The position numbers and the translations under genes were made by a program. Of a DNA stretch of 64,000 nucleotides, positions 15,802-23,179 are shown one piece after another. A model generated the notes under the pieces. It saw only the letters and a list, made by a program, of their open reading frames with translations. It was not told the DNA's origin and ran no database searches. Numbering within the stretch: the stretch's first letter is position 1; each line of letters opens with the position of its first letter. The DNA comes from DATKAS01 sp963733765 (GTDB lineage: Bacteria > Actinomycetota > Acidimicrobiia > Acidimicrobiales > DATKAS01), in contig CAVTEI010000003.1 of assembly GCA_963733765.1 (NCBI GenBank), positions 3,162,001-3,226,000 of the forward strand, given 5' to 3'.

Positions 15802-16392
15802 CTAGCGCGTGTGGCAGCCGTCGATGAGCACACTCGCCGCCACGCCGAGTCGTTCGTTCAGAGGAGGCCCCGGCGCGTCGACGGCGACCCAACCTTGGAT
15901 CGCCGCGAACGTGAGGGTCAGGAACAGCTCCGCGAGCTGGTCCGGTGCGATGTCGGATCGGATCTCGCCGCGACGCTGTCCCTCGGAGAAGAGCTGACTG
16001 AGCAACACGTAGGCCTGCTCGAAGCGGCCGGTCCGCTCGCCCAGGAAGTAGCGGGTGTGGCTGGCGAGCAGAGCGATGAACGCCCGGTCCCCCTCGAACT
16101 GGGCGGAGAAGACGCGCGCCACCTCGTGGAGCCGATCGCTCACCGAGCGGTCGGCATCCGTCGCCTCGCGAGCAAGAGTTTCGACGGAGCTCGCGATCAT
16201 CCCGTCGGCCACCGCCGCGAGCACCGACTGCTTCGTCGGGAAGTAGTTGAAGAAGGTCGCCTCGCTGATCCTCAGCCGTTGGGCGATGTCCTGGATCCGG
16301 GTGCCTTCGAAACCCTGCGTCCTGAAGAGCTCCAGTGCCGTCGCCACGATCGCATCGCGGGTCTCACGCTTCTTCTCCTCGCGAAGCCCCAT
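15802..16392 (-). CDS. TetR-family transcriptional regulator
   Basis: This 196-residue regulator has the TetR HTH (about 5-52): EEKKRETRDAIVATALELF, then IQDIAQRLRISEATFFNYFPTKQSVL. The rest is a helical ligand-binding and dimerisation domain with FAIQGWVAVDAPG near the end. The ATG at 16392 is preceded by a G-rich ribosome site; an upstream start at 16443 is open but lacks support. A possible -10 box TATGAT on the minus strand lies at 16431-16426. No obvious target gene is adjacent. Confidence 0.87.
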   Translation of the reverse strand: MGLREEKKRETRDAIVATALELFRTQGFEGTRIQDIAQRLRISEATFFNYFPTKQSVLAAVADGMIASSVETLAREATDADRSVSDRLHEVARVFSAQFEGDRAFIALLASHTRYFLGERTGRFEQAYVLLSQLFSEGQRRGEIRSDIAPDQLAELFLTLTFAAIQGWVAVDAPGPPLNERLGVAASVLIDGCHTR

Positions 16393-16509
16393 GTCTCGCC
16401 CCCCTGGCGGCCTGGTGTGACCAGAATCATAGGGTGGCTGCAATATTTGTGCTCCCCAGCCCGTTGAGCCAAGTGAACGGCATCACAACCCCGAAACGGA
16501 GTGAAGGCA

Positions 16510-16653
16510 ATGGATACGAACGCAGAGCTCAAGGCACGGAAGTGGATCGCTGAGCAGCTCGCGTGGGAGCACCGCCTCGACGAGCTGCGCGAGGCTGCCC
16601 GCACCGGCGGCGTCGACCGCAAGCCGGTCGCGGTAGAGGATCGAGCCGCCTGA
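16510..16653 (+). CDS. 47-residue hypothetical protein
   Basis: A short ORF runs from ATG 16510 to TGA 16651-16653. It is preceded by a good ribosome site (GGAGTGAAGG, 16498-16507). The product begins MDTNAELKARKWIAEQLAWE and continues with HRLDELREAAR, a highly charged helix with regular leucine/tryptophan spacing, then a basic tail. Codon third positions are G/C-rich as in the neighbouring genes. It has no membrane segment. It fills the space between the TetR gene and the kinase gene. I recognise no family; a small helical regulator is possible. Confidence 0.55.
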   Translation: MDTNAELKARKWIAEQLAWEHRLDELREAARTGGVDRKPVAVEDRAA

Positions 16654-16665
16654 CACCTGCGCGCG

Positions 16666-17622
16666 TTACTCCTCGTTGAGCGCGAGTGCATCCGCGACTT
16701 CGAGGAAGCGGACTCCCTCGGCGCTTCCGAGTCGCAGAAGAAACAGCCCGCTGGAAACGCGCTCTGCGAGCGCCCACTCCCAGATGGCTTGCGCACTCAC
16801 ACTCATCGTGTCCTCGAGCTCCGCGCACCAGCCACGGACGCACGCGACGGGATCGGGCATCAGTAGGAGCTCGTCATTCCATTGCCGGAGCGGGATCGCG
16901 AGGTCGTGGGCAGGCTCCGACAGCATGCCGTCGGGGTCGATCAGCTTGAAGCCGCCGGAGGTCTCCGGCTCGGTCAGGTCCTCGAGCACGTTCGCCGGGT
17001 GCGCGTCGCCGTGGATCAGCACGGCGCTCGACGCGTCGAACGCATTCGCTCGCGCCGCCGCGCACCGCTCCGCCACCCGGATCGTGTTCTCAGAGCACGG
17101 CTGACCCAGCCCAACCCAAGACCGCTCGATCGACTCGTGCAGGTACAGCGCCTGCTCCGCGCCGGTCCGCCACGTCGTTGAGTTCGCCGGGTGACACCAG
17201 CCGCGCGACACCGTTCTCGCCACGACTTGGATCTGATCCTCGATCGGGAGATCGAGCTCCTCCAGCGGCCGCCCCAACCGCTCTTGAAGGGTGGCGCGGC
17301 GATCGACGTCGAACTGAAGGAGTCGGACGTACCCCCGTCCCTGGCCCTCCCGAACCATCTCGAGCTCGCGTGCGAAGTCTCCGTTCCCGTCGAGGCCGTC
17401 CGGCATCGCGAGCTTGAGCACGGCGGGCGATCCATCGGCCAAGGTCGCGTTCGCGACGTAGGCGGTGCTGCCCCCTCCGAGTGCCCCACCCACGTCGATC
17501 TTCCACTCGTCGCACAGCGTCGCGATCGTGTCGCTGAGGGTCTCCAACCACTGGCGACCAGCGCTCCCGAGCGCGTCGACCTTGCGACGGACGCTGTGCG
17601 GAACCTCGATGGACACCAACAC
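16666..17622 (-). CDS. Aminoglycoside/hydroxyurea-type phosphotransferase
   Basis: This 318-residue protein has a kinase-like fold with the catalytic loop LIHGDAHPANVL (about 203-214, the Brenner HxDxxxxN motif) and the metal-binding segment LIDPDGMLSEPAHDLA. This combination is typical of the APH(6)/hydroxyurea phosphotransferase family (streptomycin 6-kinase relatives). Some members confer streptomycin or hydroxyurea resistance, but many chromosomal copies have no known drug substrate. It is divergent from the histidine kinase gene, 57 bp apart. Confidence 0.85.
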   Translation of the reverse strand: MLVSIEVPHSVRRKVDALGSAGRQWLETLSDTIATLCDEWKIDVGGALGGGSTAYVANATLADGSPAVLKLAMPDGLDGNGDFARELEMVREGQGRGYVRLLQFDVDRRATLQERLGRPLEELDLPIEDQIQVVARTVSRGWCHPANSTTWRTGAEQALYLHESIERSWVGLGQPCSENTIRVAERCAAARANAFDASSAVLIHGDAHPANVLEDLTEPETSGGFKLIDPDGMLSEPAHDLAIPLRQWNDELLLMPDPVACVRGWCAELEDTMSVSAQAIWEWALAERVSSGLFLLRLGSAEGVRFLEVADALALNEE

Positions 17623-17679
17623 GGCTTAGTCGGCCGTCACGCGTCGGAAGCCTGGTTTGCGGCGAGCAGCGGCCGATAG

Positions 17680-19345
17680 GTGTCCGTGGACGACATCGCC
17701 CAGGTCGTCGCGCGGGCCGCGGCCTCGGCCGCCCTCCTGCCGGTCGGAGTGATCGTTCTCGCGCCCGACGGGACCTGCGCCTATGCGGGCGGGCGGTGGA
17801 GCGAGCTCACGGGCCTCTCCCACGAAACGTGCGAAGGGTGGGGTTGGATGCAGGCCACCCCGAGCGAGCAGAGAAGCGAGGTCCTCGCGTGGATAGACGA
17901 AGCGGGTTCGCGACCTGACCTCCCCTTGGCGTACCAGTCGACAAGCAGGGACGGTCTTGTCCGATGGGTGCGGGGATGGCTGCAACCGGTCGTGGGCGAC
18001 GGCGGACAGGTCGTCGCCTCTGTCGGCACCATCCAGGATGTGACCGAGCTGGCGCAGAGCGAGGCCCGGTATCGCCAGCTCGCGGAAGACCCGAGCAACG
18101 CAATCGTGCGAGTGGATCGCAGCGGCACCGTGACCTATGTGTCTCCGGTCTTCCGCATGCTCGGTCATCCGGCCGCCGACCACACCGGAGTGTCGATGGC
18201 GAGGCTCGTCCATCCCGAGGACCTGCACCTCTTCGCGGACCGCGACACCCTGTTCGACAACCCCGACGAGATCCGCCATCGGCGGTTTCGGCTCATCCGG
18301 CTCGACGGCGAAGTGCTGTGGGTCGACGGCCGCAGTCACGGCACGGTCGACCCCGTCACGGGCGAGGTGAACGAGATTCAGACCTCGCTGCGCGACGTGA
18401 CCGAGCAGGTCGAGATCGAGCAAGCGCTGCGCGAGAGCGAGGAGCGGTTCCGGGTGCTCGCTGACGCGGCCGCCGAAGGCGTGTGCATCAGCGACGGGGA
18501 CACGATCTTCAGCGCCAACGCGGCGTTCGGGGCGCTGTACGGGTATGAGCCAGAGGAGCTCATCGGCATGAACGCCTCGGCCTTCATCTCCCCGGACGAG
18601 CTCGCCTCAGTCAGGCGGTCGTATGTCGAACGACGCGACGTGAATGGAGAGTTCACGGCGGTGCGAAAGGACGGCAGCCGCTTCCCCGCCTATGGCAGTA
18701 GCCGCAGGGCGACCTATCAAGGACGGTCTGTCCGCGTCATCGCGATCACCGATCTCACGGCGCTCAAGCTCAGCCTTGCCCTCGAGGAACGGCGCAGGAT
18801 TGCGAGGGACCTTCACGACGGCCTGGCCCACGAGCTCGCGTTCATCTCGAGCAAGACCCGGACCGCGCGTCGTTGCGCACCTTCACCGGAAGTCCTCGAC
18901 GCACTCGCGAGCGCAGCTGACCGGGCGTTGGACGAGGCCAGGCGAGCGATCTCGGTGCTGTCTTCTCGCGAGCCACCCCCGTTGCCAGTGGCACTTCGCC
19001 AGACCGCGGAGGATCTGTGCACCCGAGCAGAGATCGGGCTCGCCCTTCACGTCGACGACCAGATCCGGGTGCCGGGCGAAACCGAGGAGAACCTGCTCCG
19101 CATTCTCCGCGAGGCGATCACGAACGCCGGTCGGCACGGTCAAGCCGAGAAGCTCACGGTGCGCCTGTGGCGCGACAGTCGAGTCCACCTGAGCATCGAA
19201 GACGACGGCCAAGGGTTCGACGCGTCGGTCCCGACCCGCGGCTTCGGCCTCGTCAGCATGGGCGAACGTGCGCGGCGCGGTGGGAGCTTCGATCGAGGTC
19301 GTCTCGATCGTCGGGCAGGGCACCCGCGTGGAGGTGTCGCTGTGA
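17680..19345 (+). CDS. PAS-containing sensor histidine kinase (NarX/DegS type), frameshifted near its end
   Basis: The kinase has three PAS domains (about 10-125, 130-248, 255-365), a HisKA_3 dimerisation helix with the phospho-histidine in RRIARDLHDGLAHEL (about 370-385), and an HATPase domain with N box LREAITNAGRHG and DDGQGFD. It has no membrane segment, so it senses a cytoplasmic signal, possibly through a PAS-bound cofactor. In the raw frame the C-terminus runs into the next gene. One inserted base near 19271-19282 restores the true end VGQGTRVEVSL with TGA at 19343-19345, which overlaps the GTG of the regulator. GTG 17680 is the best start. Confidence 0.85.
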
Positions 19346-20004
19346 CATCGCCGGCGGTCCGGGTGCTCATCGCGGATGATCAGGCTCGAACCCGCGCATC
19401 GGTGCGCGCCGCGCTCGAGGCCGACGGCGGGTTCGTCGTCTGCGCAGAAGCGGCTGACGGCACGGCGGCGGTCGACCGGGCACTCGAGACGTTCCCGGAC
19501 GTGTGCCTGCTCGACATCAACATGCCAGGGAGCGGCATCGCCGCGACCACGAGGATCGCGGCGGCGCTCCCGGGTACGCCCATCGTCATCCTCACGGTGT
19601 CGCGTGACGACGCCGACCTCTTCGACGCGCTCCGTGCCGGGGCTTCGGGATACCTGCTGAAGGATCTCGGCGACGACCAGATCGCGCCCGCGCTCCGCAA
19701 GGTGCTCGCGGGCGAGGCCAGCCTGCCGGGCACGCTCGTCGCTCGCCTCGTCGAGGAGTTCCGCGACCGCGAGCACCGCCGGATCGCCATCGCTCCCGAC
19801 CAAGCCGCCCGTCTGACAGGCCGCGAGTGGGATGTGCTCGAGCTGATGCGGGAGGGGCTGTCAACCAACGACATCGCGTCGCGTCTGTTCGTCTCTCCCA
19901 CGACCGTGCGCACCCACGTGTCGGCCGTGCTGCGCAAGCTGCAAGTGCCCGACCGTGAGGCAGCCGTACGGCTACTCGAGGGGGCGCATCCCAGCTCGGA
20001 CTGA
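19342..20004 (+). CDS. NarL/LuxR-type response regulator
   Basis: This 220-residue regulator starts at GTG 19342, overlapping the kinase stop by four bases (GTGA). The receiver domain (about 5-120) has VLIADDQ, the phospho-aspartate in CLLDINMPG, and the switch residues ILTVS and LLKD. The C-terminal LuxR-type HTH (about 155-215) reads LTGREWDVLELMREG with TNDIASRLFVSPTTVRTHVSAVLRKL. All key receiver residues are present. It is the partner of the kinase just upstream. Likely targets include the SipW cassette that starts 106 bp downstream (inference). Confidence 0.9.
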   Translation: MTSPAVRVLIADDQARTRASVRAALEADGGFVVCAEAADGTAAVDRALETFPDVCLLDINMPGSGIAATTRIAAALPGTPIVILTVSRDDADLFDALRAGASGYLLKDLGDDQIAPALRKVLAGEASLPGTLVARLVEEFRDREHRRIAIAPDQAARLTGREWDVLELMREGLSTNDIASRLFVSPTTVRTHVSAVLRKLQVPDREAAVRLLEGAHPSSD

Positions 20005-20020
20005 GCCGAGCTGTCCCTGG

Positions 20021-20069
20021 ATCTCGACGGCGTTGAGGCATCTCGACGGCGTTGAGGCATCTCGACGGC
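20021..20069. repeat. 19-bp tandem repeat, 2.6 copies
   Basis: The unit atctcgacggcgttgaggc occurs at 20021-20039 and 20040-20058 without a mismatch, followed by a partial copy of 11 bases from 20059. It lies in the 106-bp gap between the response-regulator stop and the TasA-like start, where the promoter of the SipW cassette should be. Iterated sites for a DNA-binding protein such as the adjacent regulator are one explanation; simple replication slippage is another. Confidence 0.7.
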
Positions 20070-20110
20070 TCGCGGCACGAGAGCCCGGCCCCGGTGCCGA
20101 CCGGAAAACC

Positions 20111-20704
20111 ATGCAAACTCACACTCGGCGGCTCGGCCCGAAGCTCGGCATCACCGCGGCCGCTCTCCTCCTCTTCACCGGAATCCTCAGCGTGACCGCC
20201 ATGGGCCTGTTCACCGACAGCGACCTGGTGCCCGCCAATGCGTTCACGACCGGCAGCGTGAGCCTGACGACTTCACCCACCACCGGCGTCGTCACGTTCA
20301 CCGGGATGGTGCCTGGCGATCAGGTCACCGCCCCGCTGACGGTCACGAACAATGGGTCGGCCGCCCTGCGTTACGCCGTGACCAGCTCGACGACCGAGAA
20401 CGTCCTCGCGACCCAGCTCGCCCTGACCGTGAAGACCGGGGTGGCGTCGTGCACGACGGCCGGCTTCGCCGCGACGGGCACAGTTGTGTACGGTCCGGCA
20501 CCGCTCGGCAACACGGTCCCACTTGCGATCATCGGGAACACCGCCCAGGGTGCGCAGGCTGGCGACCGCACGCTCGCGCCGGCCGCGAGCGAGGCGCTCT
20601 GCTTCAACGTGAGCCTGCCCTTGGCGACGGGAAACACGTTCCAGAACCTCGCGACGACGGCCACCTTCACGTTTGCGTCTGAGCAGACGGCCAACAACCC
20701 GTGA
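20111..20704 (+). CDS. TasA/camelysin-like secreted protein with SipW-type signal
   Basis: The 197-residue protein has a basic N-terminus, a hydrophobic stretch ITAAALLLFTGILSVTAMG, then GLFTDSDLVPANAFTTGSVSL. The FTDS...N.F.TG pattern after the hydrophobic core is the hallmark of signal peptides cut by SipW-type peptidase. The mature part is Thr/Ser/Val-rich with few charges and two cysteines, consistent with a beta-sandwich as in TasA, CalY and related fibre-forming matrix proteins. Its stop overlaps the signal-peptidase start (GTGA at 20701-20704), so the two are translated together. The fibre-forming role is inferred from the family and context. Confidence 0.75.
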   Translation: MQTHTRRLGPKLGITAAALLLFTGILSVTAMGLFTDSDLVPANAFTTGSVSLTTSPTTGVVTFTGMVPGDQVTAPLTVTNNGSAALRYAVTSSTTENVLATQLALTVKTGVASCTTAGFAATGTVVYGPAPLGNTVPLAIIGNTAQGAQAGDRTLAPAASEALCFNVSLPLATGNTFQNLATTATFTFASEQTANNP

Positions 20705-21258
20705 TCGCAGCGGTCGACGCCCGGGACATCGGGGCGCCAGCAGACGCGGAAGGCACCACCCGGAGCGGCGGCCACGTCGCCCGGGTCGTGCTCATCGCGA
20801 TCCTCGTGACCGTCATCGCCGCCCTCGGTTTCCTGGTCGTCGCCCGACCGTTTGGCATCGGCACCGTCATCACCCACGGCGTGAGCATGGGTGACGCGGT
20901 GCCGAACGGAAGCCTCGCCGTTGCTCGCGACACGGCCGAAGAGGACGTCGCGGTGGGCGACATCATCGTGATCGATGCCGCCGCGACGAAGATCCACCGC
21001 GTCATAGCGGTCGAGGAGCAAGACGGCGAACGAGTCGTGCAGACTCAGGGCGACGCAACCGGCAGCCCGGATCCCGGCTTCTACGCTCTCCACGCGCGCA
21101 CGCCCCGCGTCGTCGCGGTCGTGCCGCTTCTCGGCTTCGTGGTTGCCTTCGCGATTTCGCCGATCGGCTGGCTGGTCTTGATCGCCGCGCCGTTGGCCTG
21201 GCTGCTCGCGAGCTTCCTTCGCAGCGTGTGGGGTCGAGGAGACGCCGAGGACCGATGA
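20701..21258 (+). CDS. sipW: Signal peptidase I, SipW/ER type
   Basis: The 185-residue protein has one N-terminal membrane helix (about 27-50) and two near the C-terminus (about 135-175). The nucleophile serine is in THGVSMGDAVPNG (Ser62). The general base is histidine, not lysine (TKIHRVIAV, His99), and GDAT supplies a conserved aspartate (Asp118). A Ser-His arrangement identifies the archaeal/ER-like S26B branch to which SipW belongs. It lies between two genes whose products carry SipW-type signals and is coupled to both (GTGA upstream, ATGA at 21255 downstream), so it most likely processes those two products. Confidence 0.88.
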   Translation: MIAAVDARDIGAPADAEGTTRSGGHVARVVLIAILVTVIAALGFLVVARPFGIGTVITHGVSMGDAVPNGSLAVARDTAEEDVAVGDIIVIDAAATKIHRVIAVEEQDGERVVQTQGDATGSPDPGFYALHARTPRVVAVVPLLGFVVAFAISPIGWLVLIAAPLAWLLASFLRSVWGRGDAEDR

Positions 21259-22270
21259 GCGGACGCCTCAGCTCGGGACTGCTCGCGGTCCTTCTCGGCG
21301 CCGCGCTCCTCCTCGCGGTCGCACCAACGAACGCCCTCGGATTGTTCACGGGATCGAGGGCGGTGGCTGCGAACTCGATCTCGACCAACACCCTCGCCCC
21401 GCCGACCGGCCTCGCGGCATCGGTCTCGGGGACCAGCGTGAGCCTGACCTGGACAGCGACGCCGAGCTCCTTTGCGTCGGGCTACGACGTGCTCCGATCG
21501 ACGATCTCGGGAGGGCCGTACACACAGATCGCGCAGGTGACCCCACGCACGACGTTGACCTACGTCGACTCGACGGTCACCGCGGGCACGACCTACTACT
21601 ACGTGCTCCGCGCCTACTACCAGAGCTGGTTGAGCACCTCCACTGCACAGGTCAGCGCGACGCCCTGCACCCCATCAGTGGTGCAGTCAGCGGTCGGAGG
21701 CGGCACCGCAGGCTCATTCTCGGCCACGTTCCCCGCTGTACCGGGGTCGGGTCGCCTGCTCGTCGCGGTCGCGGCGACGCGCAACAGCCGGCGCGCTCGA
21801 CGACGCCCGCAGGCTGGACGCCCGCCATCGTCGAGACGGGCGGCACCGGCCCCTCCCAAGCAATCTTCTACAAGATCGCGGCCGCTTCTGAGCCGACAAC
21901 GGTCGCCGTCACGACCGCCGCGACTGGCAACGGCAATGGCATCCACCTGTACGAGCTGGCGTGTGTGACCACGGTCCACGTCACCGGCTCGGCGACGGGA
22001 ACGGGGACCGGCGTGTCGTCGGGCACCGCCGCCACGACACAACCGAACGCGTTCGTCCTCGCCGCGCTGATCGCCAGGCAGGGCACCAACTTCAACAACG
22101 CCTGGGCGGGCGGCTTCGTCGAGGCCGCCGACTTCACGCGAGGGGCCGGCGGCGCTGTCACGCTGTTCGGCAGCGGCGTCCGCACCGCGACCGCCGTTGG
22201 AAGCTATGCGACCGTGGGGACATCGAACACCTCCGGCCTCTGGCGTGGTCAGGTCGTGGCGTTCCGCTAG
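21255..22270 (+). pseudogene. Fibronectin-III secreted protein with SipW-type signal, frameshifted
   Basis: ATG 21255 overlaps the SipW stop. The N-terminus has a hydrophobic core LLAVLLGAALLLAVAP and then GLFTGSRAVAANSISTNTL, again the SipW-type pattern. A fibronectin type III domain follows (about 52-145: PPTGLAASVSG, SGYDVLRSTISGGPY, TYYYVLRAYY). After LLVAVAATRNS (near 21785) the coding similarity moves to another frame, reading WTPAIVETGGTGPSQ, then the long Gly/Thr-rich domain that ends at 22270. One lost base in the GC-rich run near 21780-21790 accounts for this. The reconstructed product is about 338 residues with a second beta-rich domain. Confidence 0.72.
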
Positions 22271-23127
22271 CGGCGGCGCAGCTTCCAGATCAGCAGGAAC
22301 GGCAGGCCGTCGAACGCCTCTCGGACCGCGTCCGGTACGACCGGATAGGCCGGGTGCGTCTCGATCGCGGCGAGCGGCATGGTCGGCTCGAGGCACTCGC
22401 ACACCTCCCACCCGGTGGCGACGAAGCCGTTGACGTACTCACTCACCTCATGGAGCAAATTGCGCACTTGTGCGATCGCGCCGCCGGTTTCGGGCGTGCG
22501 GAATCCGGCGGTGAGGCCCATGTGCACGGTGACCGGATGCATGTCGGAGAGCACAGCGTATCCGCCCGGCTTCACGACTCGAGCCAGCTCGCGGAGCGCC
22601 GGCAGCAGCTCGGCCACGTGCGTGAGAGCGAGTGAGCACACCGCGAGGTCGAAGGAGGAGTCGTCGTAGGGAAGCGCATCGAGACGACCCTGACGGAAGC
22701 GCGCGGTCTGCACTCGCTCACGGGCGATCGCGAGCATGGTCTCGTTCAGGTCGATCCCCTCGACGTCGTGGCCGAGTTCGGTCAGCGTCAGCGTTTGCCG
22801 TCCGGTTCCGCACGCGGCGTCCAGCGCCCGTCCACGAGGAAGCGAGCCGAGAAGCGTCCGCACGAGCACGGTGTCGAGCTCGGTGGCGGCGTTGGGGCCG
22901 GAGTCGTAGATCGCCGCCCAGGCGTCGTATCCCTCGCTCACTTCGTACTCAACAACCGGGATGCGGATGTTGTTCGGGAACTCATCGAGGGCGCCGATCA
23001 CGCGGCGGGCGTCCTCGAGCCGGGGCAGCACCGCCGATGGCGAGATGAGGATGCGGCGCATGGCCGCGACTCCCGCGACGGCGAGGAAGTACTGCGCGGA
23101 GATGAGCTCATCTCGGTGGACGACCAT
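22267..23127 (-). CDS. Class I SAM-dependent methyltransferase
   Basis: This 286-residue protein has motif I ALDAACGTGRQ (about 120-130), the acidic end of strand 2 (VEGIDLNETML), DALPYDDSSFDLAV for motif IV/II, and RVVKPGGYAVLSDMHP for post-motif features. The fold is the Rossmann-like class I type with UbiE-like motif spacing. The acceptor cannot be inferred. I use ATG 23127; the open frame to 23214 overlaps the divergent GH15 gene start. Its stop overlaps the end of the frameshifted FN3 gene by 4 bp in convergent orientation. Confidence 0.87.
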   Translation of the reverse strand: MVVHRDELISAQYFLAVAGVAAMRRILISPSAVLPRLEDARRVIGALDEFPNNIRIPVVEYEVSEGYDAWAAIYDSGPNAATELDTVLVRTLLGSLPRGRALDAACGTGRQTLTLTELGHDVEGIDLNETMLAIARERVQTARFRQGRLDALPYDDSSFDLAVCSLALTHVAELLPALRELARVVKPGGYAVLSDMHPVTVHMGLTAGFRTPETGGAIAQVRNLLHEVSEYVNGFVATGWEVCECLEPTMPLAAIETHPAYPVVPDAVREAFDGLPFLLIWKLRRR

Positions 23128-23179
23128 GTGAGAACCGTAAGCGACAGACGAACGCGCGTAGCGGGGATAGCGTCCACAG

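Noticed and set aside
17680..20004. Hybrid histidine kinase-response regulator
   Set aside because: The correct kinase end and a GTGA overlap exist in the adjacent frame, so the fusion is created by an extra base.
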